Positions 28,160 to 36,509 of a stretch of DNA of 64,000 nt are shown here, piece after piece. Source of the DNA: Vibrio barjaei. Lineage in GTDB: Bacteria; Pseudomonadota; Gammaproteobacteria; Enterobacterales; Vibrionaceae. A program made the position numbers and the translations under genes. Each line of letters starts with the position of its first letter. Within the stretch, counting starts at the first letter, position 1. The notes beneath the pieces are model-generated. The model worked only from the letters and a program-made list of their open reading frames with translations. It searched no databases and had not been told where the DNA came from. The stretch covers positions 48,963 to 112,962 of the forward strand of contig NZ_LQXO02000008.1 of the NCBI RefSeq assembly GCF_001639065.2. Reading direction: 5' to 3'.

Positions 28160-29545
28160 TTATAGCGGGAGCTCAACATGCATCTTTAAACCGCCTAAAT
28201 GGCTTCGCGATGCTGTTATCTGACCACTATGCTGCAAGATTGCGCTCTGTGTTATAGCAAGTCCTAAACCTGTGCCTCCGGAATCTCGATCGCGAGCCGT
28301 TGATACTCGGTAGAACGGACGAAAAATATCCTTAAGCTCGTCATCTGGTACACCTGGACCGTCATCCTCTACAGTAATCAGCAATGTCTCTTTATGAGTA
28401 GACAAGGTGATATCAATGGTAGTTGTGCCGTAGCGAATGGCATTTCTTACGATGTTCTCAATAGCGCTCATAAGCAGTTTTGGGTTACCAGTGACTGTGA
28501 CATCCGGGATATTGGTAAAGCGTAAGGTCTTGCCTACTTGCTCTGCTTCAAACTCAGCATCGCTGAAGATCTCCTCCCATAGGCTGCTGGCAGGTTGTGA
28601 TTCGCGTGTGACATGGCTGTCAGTATTCATGCGTGACAGTTCTAAAAGCTCGCCAATCATCTGCTCTAACCGTTGTGCTTCGGTATCAATGCGCAACAGT
28701 TCTTGGCTTTCACCTTGCTTACGAGTTGCGAGTGCCGTTGCCATTCTCAAGCGAGTGAGTGGCGAGCGTAGTTCGTGAGAAATATCGGACAATAAACGCT
28801 GCTGTCCAGAGATCATTTGATTCACGGCCATTACCATTTGGTTAAAGCTGCTGCCTGCTTGCTTGAACTCGGATGTGCCTTTTTCCAATTCAGGATCCTG
28901 TTTGAACTCGCCGTTTGCCACTCGCTTCGCTGCACGCTCCAATCTTCTTGCGGGTTGGCTTAGTGCCCATGCGAGCCACAAGAGTAGTGGGGTACTGACC
29001 GCCATCACGGCAAATAGCAGTTGGAATGGCTTATCAAACATTCGCAGTAAGAACGGTGGCGGCTCAGTCCAACGTAAGCCTATATAAAGATAAAAATCTT
29101 GGTTGGCTAACTTAATTGGAACGGGACCTGCGAGCATGTAGCGGCCATACAATTTCTGCATCGGTGTATCGAATGAGTCGACAGAGGTGATAAAATTCTT
29201 GAGGATTTTGGTCTTAAAATCTGGGTGTTTCTGCGTACTGAGAATATTACCTTCTTGATCGACGATAAACATACTTGGGCTACGTGGCTTACGGTTACCC
29301 ATATGTTTAGGTTCAGGTTTATCAAGCTGATAGATAATACGCCCAAGGTTGGTTTGCCCTGCAAAACGTTTTTCTACTTTATCTCTTAAGGACAATAACT
29401 GTTGTAGTGGCTCTCCGGAGATCTCTTTAGTGACGCGCGGATCAAGGTGCGGCAAAGCGAGTACCGCAATGAGGACCAATAACATGGTGAACCAGAATAT
29501 AGCAAAGATACGGCCATAAAGGCTGGTTATCTTGGGCAGTTTCAT
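28160..29545 (-). CDS. cpxA: envelope stress sensor histidine kinase CpxA
   Basis: A 461-aa inner-membrane kinase/phosphatase. It has two membrane segments (about residues 10-28 and 165-185) enclosing a periplasmic sensor domain, then HAMP, the dimerisation/phosphotransfer helix with His in SHELRSPLTRLRMA, and the ATPase domain with DDGPGVPDDE and GGTGLGLAIT. It phosphorylates CpxR when envelope proteins misfold, and CpxP inhibits it. It begins two bases after the cpxR stop, so cpxR-cpxA form an operon as in E. coli. Confidence 0.95.
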   Translation of the reverse strand: MKLPKITSLYGRIFAIFWFTMLLVLIAVLALPHLDPRVTKEISGEPLQQLLSLRDKVEKRFAGQTNLGRIIYQLDKPEPKHMGNRKPRSPSMFIVDQEGNILSTQKHPDFKTKILKNFITSVDSFDTPMQKLYGRYMLAGPVPIKLANQDFYLYIGLRWTEPPPFLLRMFDKPFQLLFAVMAVSTPLLLWLAWALSQPARRLERAAKRVANGEFKQDPELEKGTSEFKQAGSSFNQMVMAVNQMISGQQRLLSDISHELRSPLTRLRMATALATRKQGESQELLRIDTEAQRLEQMIGELLELSRMNTDSHVTRESQPASSLWEEIFSDAEFEAEQVGKTLRFTNIPDVTVTGNPKLLMSAIENIVRNAIRYGTTTIDITLSTHKETLLITVEDDGPGVPDDELKDIFRPFYRVSTARDRDSGGTGLGLAITQSAILQHSGQITASRSHLGGLKMHVELPL

Positions 29546-29547
29546 TA

Positions 29548-30231
29548 TTACTCCTTAACCAACAAATATCCGCGTCCACGTAGTGTCTTGATACGTGGTT
29601 TGCCATCGGCTTTTTCTGGGAGTTTTTTGCGTAGATTCGAGACATGCATATCGACGGCGCGATCGAAAGCAGACAACCTTTTCCCTAACACATCAAGACT
29701 AAGAGACTCTTTGGTTAAGGTCTCCCCTGGTTTTTGTACGAAATAGTGTAACAGTGCAAATTCTGTAGTAGTTAAGTCTAGTAACAGCCCTTGGCAGTGA
29801 GCTTCTTGTTTGCCTGGGAAAACTTGAATGTCGTCGAACGACAGGCAATCAGCAGCTGCTGATTCTGGCTTAGATTGAGTACGGCGAAGAATCGCCTTAA
29901 TGCGAGCGAGCAGTTCTCGATCACTAAACGGTTTCGGTAAGTAGTCATCGGCACCAAGCTCTAGACCGATAACACGATCTATTTCCTCACCTTTAGCCGT
30001 CAGCATTAGAACCGGGGTTTCCCAGTTTTCGCGTAGTTTCTTTAGGGTGTCCATACCATTGAGTCGTGGCATCATGACATCCATCAATACCAGATCGATA
30101 TCCTGATGCATTGTCTCTAATCCAGCGATTCCGTCATTAGCTTCAGAGATCTCAAACCCTTCAAAGCTCAATATGTCTTTAAGTAAGCTGGTTAGCTCGG
30201 TATCGTCATCAATGATAAGTATGTGTGCCAT
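29548..30231 (-). CDS. cpxR: envelope stress response regulator CpxR
   Basis: A 227-aa OmpR-family regulator. The receiver domain has the acidic pair in IIDDDTEL and phosphoacceptor Asp in LVLMDVMMP. The C-terminal winged-helix domain has LSLDVLGKRLSAFDRAVDMH and ends RGRGYLL. It is transcribed divergently from cpxP, and the intergenic region holds two CpxR boxes, so autoregulation is likely. Confidence 0.96.
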   Translation of the reverse strand: MAHILIIDDDTELTSLLKDILSFEGFEISEANDGIAGLETMHQDIDLVLMDVMMPRLNGMDTLKKLRENWETPVLMLTAKGEEIDRVIGLELGADDYLPKPFSDRELLARIKAILRRTQSKPESAAADCLSFDDIQVFPGKQEAHCQGLLLDLTTTEFALLHYFVQKPGETLTKESLSLDVLGKRLSAFDRAVDMHVSNLRKKLPEKADGKPRIKTLRGRGYLLVKE

Positions 30232-30295
30232 AAACTACCTCTGTCTTGTCCTGTGCCCTGTAATAATAAAGCGTTAAATATCAGAAAAAGCGATC

Positions 30296-30310
30296 TTTAC
30301 GATTCTTTAC
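30296..30310 (-). promoter_or_regulatory. CpxR box 1
   Basis: On the minus strand GTAAA-GAATC-GTAAA, an exact match to the GTAAA-N5-GTAAA recognition sequence. It lies between the divergent cpxR and cpxP starts, 93 bases from the cpxP ATG. Confidence 0.85.
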
Positions 30311-30316
30311 GCTCAC

Positions 30317-30331
30317 TGTACGTTACTTTAC
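30317..30331 (-). promoter_or_regulatory. CpxR box 2
   Basis: On the minus strand GTAAA-GTAAC-GTACA, one mismatch to the CpxR consensus. It is tandem with box 1, two helical turns apart (21 bases centre to centre), which favours cooperative binding. Confidence 0.75.
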
Positions 30332-30402
30332 TCACCAGACCCTATTCTATACTCAAGCGCTGCAGAGGCAGCCATGGTATGAATCACATAAGGGTAAAGA
30401 TT

Positions 30403-30924
30403 ATGAAATTTTCAAAAAAACTGGTTATCGCTGCAACGGTTCTTCCACTAGCACTAGGTTCAGCAAGCGCATTGGCATACGGTGGTGGCAAAGGTGGTCA
30501 TCATGGTAAAGGCGGCGAAGGAATGTGCGGTGGCTTCGATGGCAAGCGTATGTTCCGAGAGCTTGACTTGACGGATGCTCAGAAAGAGCAAATGAAAGAA
30601 TTTCGTCAGGCAAACAAAGAAGCAATGAAAGCAAAGTTCTCTGGTGACTTTGCTGCTAAGAAAGCGGATATGCAAGCTCGCCAACAGAAGATGCAAGAGC
30701 TAGTGCTTGCTGACAATTTTGATGCAGATGCAGCGAACGCGCTTGCTTCAGAAATGGTACAGCAACAAACAGAGCGTCGTGTTCAAATGCTCGAGAAGCA
30801 ACACGAGATGCTTAATATCCTAACGCCAGAGCAAAAAGCGAAGTTCAAAGAGCTTCAGCAGGAGCGAATGGAAAAGTGTTTCTCTAAAATGGAGTCTCGT
30901 GCGGAAAAACGTGCTGCTCAGTAA
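30403..30924 (+). CDS. cpxP: periplasmic stress chaperone-inhibitor CpxP
   Basis: A 173-aa LTXXQ-family protein. It has a signal peptide ending ASALA, a Gly/His-rich linker, then two LTXXQ motifs (LTDAQ and LTPEQ) flanking long helices. The ATG at 30403 is chosen because it alone gives a signal peptide; the longer open frame starting at 30223 overlaps the CpxR boxes. CpxP binds the CpxA sensor domain and delivers misfolded proteins for degradation. The His-rich GGGKGGHHGKGGEG stretch could bind metal, which would fit the ferrous-iron/zinc exporter gene fieF next door. A hairpin terminator follows. Confidence 0.92.
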   Translation: MKFSKKLVIAATVLPLALGSASALAYGGGKGGHHGKGGEGMCGGFDGKRMFRELDLTDAQKEQMKEFRQANKEAMKAKFSGDFAAKKADMQARQQKMQELVLADNFDADAANALASEMVQQQTERRVQMLEKQHEMLNILTPEQKAKFKELQQERMEKCFSKMESRAEKRAAQ

Positions 30925-30956
30925 CCATAACGAATTCTTAGTTCGATAATATATAG

Positions 30957-30989
30957 CCCCTCTGAGCCTCTTAGTCAGAGGGGTTTTCG
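30957..30989 (+). terminator. terminator of cpxP
   Basis: CCCCTCTGA pairs with TCAGAGGGG around a nine-base loop, followed by TTTTCG. It starts 33 bases after the cpxP stop. Confidence 0.85.
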
Positions 30990-31142
30990 TTTATACGATG
31001 CACCAAAGTATTCTGTCTTCAGAGCTTTGCCCGAATATTTGTCACTATTTTGTGTGACATCCAGCACGCTTTTTCTATTTTTGTCATCATTTATCAGTAT
31101 ACTTATACCGTGTTAGCAACAAGACAGGGAACGAGTGCAAGC

Positions 31143-32054
31143 ATGACAAAGGGCAACTACGCTAAGTTGGTGACTACCGCAGCATGGGCTGCTACCACGA
31201 TCGCGACTATCCTTCTGATTACTAAAGTAATTACATGGTGGATAACAGGTTCTGTTAGTCTGCTCGCGTCAGTGATCGACTCACTGCTAGATATTGCAGC
31301 ATCAGTGGTTAATTTATTGGTGGTGCGTTACTCACTGCAACCTGCTGACAAAGAACATACTTTTGGGCATGGTAAGGCGGAGTCGTTAGCTGCTCTAGCA
31401 CAAGCTATGTTCATTTCAGGCTCTGCTTGCTTTCTTATCTTAAACGGCGTTGATCGTTTCTTTAGACCTCATGAATTGAACTCGCCTGAGCTTGGCATCT
31501 ATGTCAGCTTTTTTGCGCTAGTGGTCACGTCCGGTTTAGTTGCATTTCAGAAATATGTGGTGCGTGAGACAGGCAGTCAGGCGATAGCGGCGGACTCTTT
31601 GCACTATCAAACTGACTTGTATATGAACGCCGCTATTATGATCGCGCTCGCCTTGAGTTGGTATGGCATAGGTCAAGCAGACTCAGTATTTGCCATTGGC
31701 ATTGGTATCTTCATACTGGTAAGCGCCGTTAAGATGGCTTATGAAGCAATACAGTCATTGCTTGATAGACAGCTTCCTGAAGAAGAACTCGTCAGAATTC
31801 GAGAAGTGTGTAATGAGGTTGACGGTGTCATCGGCGTCCACCAACTGCGAACGCGAATGTCTGGACCAGTGCGTTTTATTCAACTGCATTTAGAGTTAGA
31901 TGATAACTTGCGCCTGATTGATGCTCATAGAATTGCCGATTGTGCAGAAGAGCGATTGATGCTGGAGTTTCCTGAAGCAGATGTCATTATCCATCAAGAT
32001 CCTTACTCTGTTGTGTTATCGGAAGAAAAACAGCAAAAAGAGCAGGGCTGGTAA
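31143..32054 (+). CDS. fieF: cation-efflux pump FieF (CDF family)
   Basis: A proton-coupled exporter of ferrous iron and zinc. 303 aa with six membrane segments and a C-terminal cytoplasmic metal-binding domain. The zinc-site residues are conserved: DSLLD in TM2 and HYQTD in TM5, as in E. coli FieF, and the end has DVIIHQDP. I start at the ATG at 31143, which gives [10 protein letters not shown] and the family length; an upstream in-frame start would add 31 residues of unlikely sequence. The order cpxP-fieF-pfkA is that of E. coli. The ribosome site is weak. Confidence 0.94.
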   Translation: MTKGNYAKLVTTAAWAATTIATILLITKVITWWITGSVSLLASVIDSLLDIAASVVNLLVVRYSLQPADKEHTFGHGKAESLAALAQAMFISGSACFLILNGVDRFFRPHELNSPELGIYVSFFALVVTSGLVAFQKYVVRETGSQAIAADSLHYQTDLYMNAAIMIALALSWYGIGQADSVFAIGIGIFILVSAVKMAYEAIQSLLDRQLPEEELVRIREVCNEVDGVIGVHQLRTRMSGPVRFIQLHLELDDNLRLIDAHRIADCAEERLMLEFPEADVIIHQDPYSVVLSEEKQQKEQGW

Positions 32055-32329
32055 CCAATACGTAAACAAAAGTGACTGTGAAAGCATTGAGAATGGCAAC
32101 TTCAAAATCGATTGTCTATTATCAAGGCTCATGATAAAAAAGTGCGATTCTGATGTGAATCAACACAATAGTTCTTATAAACTGTAATACTCTTACATAA
32201 GTAATAAAGTTACGTCGGTGATGTTTTGGGGAACACATCGAAAAATCGTAGCAATAACAACAAATTCCGTGTATCGCTACTAGGCGGTACACTCAAAATT
32301 GAAATTAGATTGCCAAATCGAGGGTGAGC

Positions 32330-33292
32330 ATGATTAAGAAAATCGGTGTTTTGACAAGTGGTGGTGATGCACCAGGTATGAATGCTGCGGTACGTGGCGT
32401 AGTTCGTACGGCTTTGTCAGCGGATTTAGAAGTATACGGCGTGTACGACGGTTACCTAGGTCTGTATGAAGACCGTATCCAAAAGCTGGATCGTTCAAGC
32501 GTTTCTGACGTTATCAACCGTGGTGGTACTTTCTTAGGTTCTGCACGCTTCCCAGAGTTTAAAGAAGTGGAAGTCCGCGAAAAAGCGATTGAAAACCTTA
32601 AGAAACACGGTATCGATGCTCTAGTCGTTATCGGTGGTGACGGTTCGTACATGGGTGCGAAGAAGCTGACTGAAATGGGTTACCCATGTATTGGTCTACC
32701 AGGCACTATCGATAACGATATCGCAGGTACTGACTACACAATTGGTTACCTAACTGCGCTTAACACTGTTATTGATGCGATTGACCGTCTACGTGACACG
32801 TCTTCATCTCACCAACGTATCTCAATCGTTGAAATCATGGGCCGCCACTGCGGTGACTTAACGCTTATGTCTGCGATTGCTGGTGGTTGTGAGTACATCA
32901 TCACACCAGAAACTGGCTTGAACAAAGATCAGCTTATCAACAATATCCAAGACGGTATTGCGAAAGGTAAGAAGCACGCTATCATCGCGCTGACTGAGCT
33001 TATGATGGATGCTAACGAACTGGCTAAAGAGATCGAGACTGCAACTGGTCGTGAAACTCGTGCAACGGTTCTAGGTCACATTCAACGTGGTGGTCGTCCA
33101 ACTGCGTTTGACCGCGTACTAGCGTCTCGCATGGGTAACTATGCAGTACACCTTCTAATGGAAGGTCATGGTGGTCGTTGTGTGGGTATCCAGAAAGAGC
33201 AATTGGTACACCATGACATCATTGATGCGATCGAGAACATGAAGCGTCCAGTTCGCGATGACCTATTCAAGGTTGCTGAAGAGTTGTTCTAA
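32330..33292 (+). CDS. pfkA: 6-phosphofructokinase
   Basis: Phosphorylates fructose 6-phosphate in glycolysis. 320 aa, beginning [20 protein letters not shown]; the ATP-binding GGDGS, catalytic TIDNDI and effector-site residues match E. coli PfkA nearly throughout. The ATG at 32330 is preferred to a GTG six bases upstream; AGGGTGAG lies just before. The 275-base upstream gap carries no gene I can support. A hairpin follows the stop. Confidence 0.98.
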   Translation: MIKKIGVLTSGGDAPGMNAAVRGVVRTALSADLEVYGVYDGYLGLYEDRIQKLDRSSVSDVINRGGTFLGSARFPEFKEVEVREKAIENLKKHGIDALVVIGGDGSYMGAKKLTEMGYPCIGLPGTIDNDIAGTDYTIGYLTALNTVIDAIDRLRDTSSSHQRISIVEIMGRHCGDLTLMSAIAGGCEYIITPETGLNKDQLINNIQDGIAKGKKHAIIALTELMMDANELAKEIETATGRETRATVLGHIQRGGRPTAFDRVLASRMGNYAVHLLMEGHGGRCVGIQKEQLVHHDIIDAIENMKRPVRDDLFKVAEELF

Positions 33293-33316
33293 CTGACAGC
33301 GATTCTAAAGATAACA

Positions 33317-33343
33317 AACCGCGGCTTAAGTCGCGGTTTTTAT
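33317..33343 (+). terminator. terminator of pfkA
   Basis: AAACCGCG pairs with CGCGGTTT around a GCTTAAGT loop and is followed by TTTAT. Confidence 0.85.
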
Positions 33344-33364
33344 TTGCCTCAACAAAATGAAGGC

Positions 33365-33396
33365 ATAAAAAAACAGGCTCGATTGAGCCTGTTTTT
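33365..33396. terminator. terminator of tpiA
   Basis: AAAAACAGGCTC pairs with GAGCCTGTTTTT around a four-base loop, flanked by an A run on the left, so the minus-strand transcript of tpiA ends in a T run. Confidence 0.9.
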
Positions 33397-33414
33397 CAGT
33401 AATGCGATAAGCGA

Positions 33415-34188
33415 TTACTTAGCTTTTGCTGCTGCCGCTGCTTTAGCGATTGCTGCGAAGCTCTTAGCATCTAGAGATGCACCACCAACTAGAGCACCGT
33501 CGATATCTGGTTGTGAGAAGTATGCTTCAGCGTTCTCTGGCTTAACAGAACCACCGTATTGAATGATTACTTGCTCAGCAACTGCAGCGTCTTTTTCTGC
33601 GATTAGAGCGCGGATAGAAGCGTGGATGCGTTGTGCATCTTCAGCTGTTGCTGCTTTACCAGTACCGATAGCCCAGATTGGTTCGTATGCGATGATAGCG
33701 TCGTTTAGCGCTTCAACACCGTATGCGTCGATTACTGCGTTGATTTGACGTGCGCAAACTGCTTCAGTTTCGCCCGCTTCGTTTTGAGCTTCAGATTCAC
33801 CGATACAGAAAACTGGCGTTAGGCCGTTTTCTTTTAGGAAAGCAAATTTCTTAGCGATGAACTCGTCAGATTCGTTGTGGTATTCACGACGCTCTGAGTG
33901 ACCGATGATGATGTGAGAAGCACCAAAGTCTTTAAGCATTTCTGGAGACATGTCGCCAGTGAATGCACCGCTGTTGTTTAGGTCTGTGTTTTGTGCACCA
34001 AGAATGATCTTGTTGCCGCCTTCAGCGATTACGCGCTCTGCTAGGTCGATGTATAGTGCAGGTGGAGCTACCGCCACGTCTACACCAGTTACGCCTTCAA
34101 GTTCAGCGTTTAGGCCAGTTAGCAGCTCAGTTACCATTGCTTTGCTGCCGTTGAGTTTCCAGTTACCCATAACTACAGGTTGACGCAT
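33415..34188 (-). CDS. tpiA: triosephosphate isomerase
   Basis: Interconverts dihydroxyacetone phosphate and glyceraldehyde 3-phosphate. 257 aa. Catalytic residues: Lys in GNWKLNG, His in [11 protein letters not shown] and Glu in [11 protein letters not shown]; the phosphate loop GGSVKPENA is present. It is two residues longer than E. coli TpiA because of an Ala/Lys-rich tail ([10 protein letters not shown]). It is convergent with pfkA, with separate hairpins for each. Confidence 0.98.
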   Translation of the reverse strand: MRQPVVMGNWKLNGSKAMVTELLTGLNAELEGVTGVDVAVAPPALYIDLAERVIAEGGNKIILGAQNTDLNNSGAFTGDMSPEMLKDFGASHIIIGHSERREYHNESDEFIAKKFAFLKENGLTPVFCIGESEAQNEAGETEAVCARQINAVIDAYGVEALNDAIIAYEPIWAIGTGKAATAEDAQRIHASIRALIAEKDAAVAEQVIIQYGGSVKPENAEAYFSQPDIDGALVGGASLDAKSFAAIAKAAAAAKAK

Positions 34189-34441
34189 GAGATTTTCTCC
34201 AAAATCAGTGTTTGTAAAAAACGAATGTAAAAAATAAACGTGATTACGAAAGAATATAACAGATTAATTCATGTAGATCATGATTGGGGTCATTTCTTTA
34301 TCGCTTTGACGTTTTATCCTAGTAAACAAGCCCAGAAGCTCACCTCAGTGATCCAGTAAACAGAATAATAGAATACTTCTCGGAATTTTCCTTATAGCTT
34401 GTTATACCTTGTCGCTTGATGGTTAAAAATAGGGATGTACC

Positions 34442-34789
34442 ATGCCAAACCTTGTACTAGAGTACTCAAATACAGCGGACGAAAGACTGAATGTTCAGGG
34501 GTTGCTGGAAGACTTACACAGAGTCACGCTAAACTGTGGATTATTCGAGAAAGATTCTGTGAAATCACGCTCTTTACGTAGCCACAATTGGTTGATTGGT
34601 GAGTATGGAGACAGTGAAGATTTTGTTCATATTAGCTTTGAGCTATTGTCAGGTCGCACTGAGGAACAGAAAAGAGAGCTTTCGAGAAAGTTAATGGAAG
34701 TACTTCGAGAGCAGGCGGGACATATCAAAAGCTTGACGGTCAATGTCCGTGATATGGATAAAAGCTGCTTTCAAAAAATTACCAATTAA
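34442..34789 (+). CDS. 5-carboxymethyl-2-hydroxymuconate isomerase-like protein
   Basis: A 115-aa protein of the CHMI/tautomerase superfamily. It begins MPNLVLEYS, so the catalytic N-terminal proline is available after Met removal, and SRSLRSHNWLIGEYGD matches the family. No other homoprotocatechuate-pathway gene is nearby, so the specific CHMI reaction is doubtful and a stand-alone tautomerase of unknown substrate is more likely. The DUF805 gene follows after 14 bases and is probably co-transcribed. Confidence 0.8.
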   Translation: MPNLVLEYSNTADERLNVQGLLEDLHRVTLNCGLFEKDSVKSRSLRSHNWLIGEYGDSEDFVHISFELLSGRTEEQKRELSRKLMEVLREQAGHIKSLTVNVRDMDKSCFQKITN

Positions 34790-34803
34790 AAAGAGATTAT
34801 GTG

Positions 34804-35229
34804 ATGTCGTTTAAATCGTTACTGTTTTCGTTTCAAGGTCGTGTGGGACGCAAAACATTCTGGATGTGGAATGTCTGTTATTACCTTGCCATTATGATTT
34901 TTGCTCAAGGTATGAACGTACTGTTCCCAGCATTGGTACATATTCTGTTGCCAATCTTCTTGCTCATTATCTTGATTCCAGATTTAGCGATTACGGCAAA
35001 ACGTTGGCATGATCGTAATAAATCGAGTTGGTGGCTACTGCTGAATATCCCATTGGTCTTTGGTCGAATGAGCCTGCCGACATTGGATCCAGCAACCGCA
35101 GCTCAGCCGTCCATGATACAAAGTCTGATCTCCTTTGCAGCGTTGGCTTGTGGTTTGTGGATATTAGTGGAATGTGGCTTTATGAAAGGCACAGAAGGCG
35201 AAAACCAGTATGGGCGAGAGCCTCAATAA
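34804..35229 (+). CDS. DUF805 inner-membrane protein
   Basis: A 141-aa protein with four membrane segments. The N-terminal SFQGRVGRKTFWMWN and the central DLAITAKRWHDRNKSSWW are the hallmark DUF805 (YhaH-type) motifs. The ATG at 34804 directly follows a GTG in frame; I chose ATG because families start MSFKSLLF. The preceding AAAGAGATTATG region holds a weak ribosome site. Function unknown. A strong bidirectional terminator follows. Confidence 0.85.
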   Translation: MSFKSLLFSFQGRVGRKTFWMWNVCYYLAIMIFAQGMNVLFPALVHILLPIFLLIILIPDLAITAKRWHDRNKSSWWLLLNIPLVFGRMSLPTLDPATAAQPSMIQSLISFAALACGLWILVECGFMKGTEGENQYGREPQ

Positions 35230-35244
35230 AATTGACGAACAATC

Positions 35245-35273
35245 AAAAAGGGAAGCATGGCTTCCCTTTTTTG
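35245..35273. terminator. bidirectional terminator between DUF805 and DUF3135 genes
   Basis: AAAAAGGGAAGC pairs with GCTTCCCTTTTTT around an ATG loop, with A and T runs on both sides. Confidence 0.9.
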
Positions 35274-35278
35274 TAGGT

Positions 35279-35608
35279 TTAGCGCCATTCTTCAGGCTTA
35301 GAGAAAGGCAAAATATCGGCGCTTTTGCTGTTCTCTGATGCTTCTCCATTTAAGGCTTGAGAGAATTTAACGATTTGACGATGCAATTCTTGACGTAATA
35401 ACACATTGGCGTGAATGGGGTTTTTGGCGCGCTGTAAAACACGTTCAATGTGAGATTGTTGAGCGTGCAGTCGAGGCTGCATCTCATCAGAGCAGGTAGA
35501 GATAAACTGCTGGGACAAGTTGTGGCGTAGTCGACTCAACTTCTCGGGGTTGTCCTTGGCCATTGCGGCTAGTTCATCGAATGACGGCAGAGTAATAGGC
35601 GTTACCAT
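35279..35608 (-). CDS. DUF3135-like protein
   Basis: A 109-aa soluble, helix-rich protein. The opening LPSFDELAAMAKDNPE and the central RAKNPIHANVLL resemble the Vibrio family DUF3135, recalled from memory. It has no signal peptide and no known motif. Its ATG overlaps the stop of a possible 59-aa ORF in the arrangement ATGGTAA, and GAGGAA lies eight bases upstream. It is downstream of the SufR-like regulator on the same strand. Confidence 0.7.
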   Translation of the reverse strand: MVTPITLPSFDELAAMAKDNPEKLSRLRHNLSQQFISTCSDEMQPRLHAQQSHIERVLQRAKNPIHANVLLRQELHRQIVKFSQALNGEASENSKSADILPFSKPEEWR

Positions 35609-35781
35609 GTGCGTTCCTCACCAAAAGAATCTCCATGCATATAATCAGCGTAGGAGTTAATGAGAAAAGACAAAATAAAACTGTAAATAGTCTCAGGAGT
35701 GAGACGAGCCAGCAGCGTTGCTATGAGCTCTTTATTGAAGTTAGCTTCTGTTGCTAAAGATATATACGCAGCGACGAGCAC
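35602..35781 (-). CDS. possible small protein, translationally coupled to DUF3135 gene
   Basis: An open frame from a GTG at 35781 gives 59 aa, LVAAYISLATEANFNKEL at its start and YADYMHGDSFGEERTW at its end. It overlaps the last 41 bases of the regulator gene in another frame, and its stop overlaps the DUF3135 start by seven bases (ATGGTAA). The sequence reads like protein (amphipathic, few rare residues), and the frame stays open upstream as far as 35844. No family is recognised and the start is uncertain. It could be a chance ORF in the gap. Confidence 0.4.
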   Translation of the reverse strand: MLVAAYISLATEANFNKELIATLLARLTPETIYSFILSFLINSYADYMHGDSFGEERTW

Positions 35782-36361
35782 CTTGAACAATATGTTCGTC
35801 TCGTTGAACCGAAATATCGTTACCAACGAGGGCTTGAAAGACATTCAGCTCAGACTGACACAGAGTTTCACAGCGTTGTGCGGCTTTACAGATTGGGCAA
35901 TGATTTTCTATTAAGACAAAGCCATCTTCAACCTGTTGAAATTCAGCCATATACCCATCCTTATCGCGCAGTTCAGTGAGTTTCTCTACTTTACTTTGTA
36001 GGTCGGGAAGGCTGTCAAAATGAGGACGATAAGTCGCGAGGGTGTTTGTTTCGCGCTCTTTGGATACTTTATTGAGTCCTTCAGCACCAAACACTTGTTC
36101 AATTGCATCAATAAACTGAACCGTTAAATCACTGTGGCGATCGGAAAACTGAGCATGCCCTTTGGCAGTGAGTGACCAATGTCGATTCGGTCGACCTACT
36201 TTAACTTTAACATCTTCAAAACGCAGAAATCCCTCCTCTTCTAGGCCCTGCAAATGTTGCCTAGCGCCCATCGTGGTGATGTTTAAACGTGAAGCAATCT
36301 GTTTAGCGGTGACCGCTCCTTCTCGTTTTATGATGTCAATAATCTGGTCAGTGGCTTTCAT
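35741..36361 (-). CDS. SufR-like helix-turn-helix regulator with cysteine cluster
   Basis: A 206-aa regulator of the COG2345 type. The N-terminal winged helix-turn-helix (about residues 6-70) has AVTAKQIASRLNITTMGARQ and KVGRPNRHWSLTAKGH. The C-terminal part has Cys155, Cys158, Cys164, Cys168 and Cys198, in the region where SufR-type proteins bind an iron-sulfur cluster, with EHIVQGARRC at the end. It probably senses iron-sulfur or redox state. No suf or isc genes are adjacent, so its targets lie elsewhere or are the small genes downstream. Confidence 0.8.
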   Translation of the reverse strand: MKATDQIIDIIKREGAVTAKQIASRLNITTMGARQHLQGLEEEGFLRFEDVKVKVGRPNRHWSLTAKGHAQFSDRHSDLTVQFIDAIEQVFGAEGLNKVSKERETNTLATYRPHFDSLPDLQSKVEKLTELRDKDGYMAEFQQVEDGFVLIENHCPICKAAQRCETLCQSELNVFQALVGNDISVQRDEHIVQGARRCVYIFSNRS

Positions 36362-36464
36362 TAGTGCGTCCGTTTCTCTTAAATCAGCCTATGGATAACG
36401 ATAGTTGGGTATTATGGCGAATAAGGTTAATAAAGCAAATTATTTACTATCTTCATAATAGATG

Positions 36465-36493
36465 AAAAAAACGCTGGCTACAGCCAGCGCTTT
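36465..36493 (-). terminator. terminator of glpX
   Basis: On the minus strand CGCTGGCT pairs with AGCCAGCG around a two-base loop, followed by seven T residues. It begins 17 bases after the glpX stop. Confidence 0.9.
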
Positions 36494-36509
36494 ATCTCAA
36501 TAATGGCGA

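Noticed and set aside
30925..30989. CpxQ-like small RNA from the cpxP 3' end
   Set aside because: A terminator hairpin is present, but the 33-base 3' UTR has no recognisable CpxQ seed region; cannot be supported from sequence alone.
32055..32329. Cra (FruR) site or small gene upstream of pfkA
   Set aside because: TGAAAGCATTGA is the nearest match to the Cra consensus, with too many mismatches; short ORFs there have no supporting features.
33415..33450. Ala/Lys-rich C-terminus of TpiA as a possible tag or frameshift
   Set aside because: It extends the enzyme by only two residues relative to E. coli and is in frame; ordinary variation.
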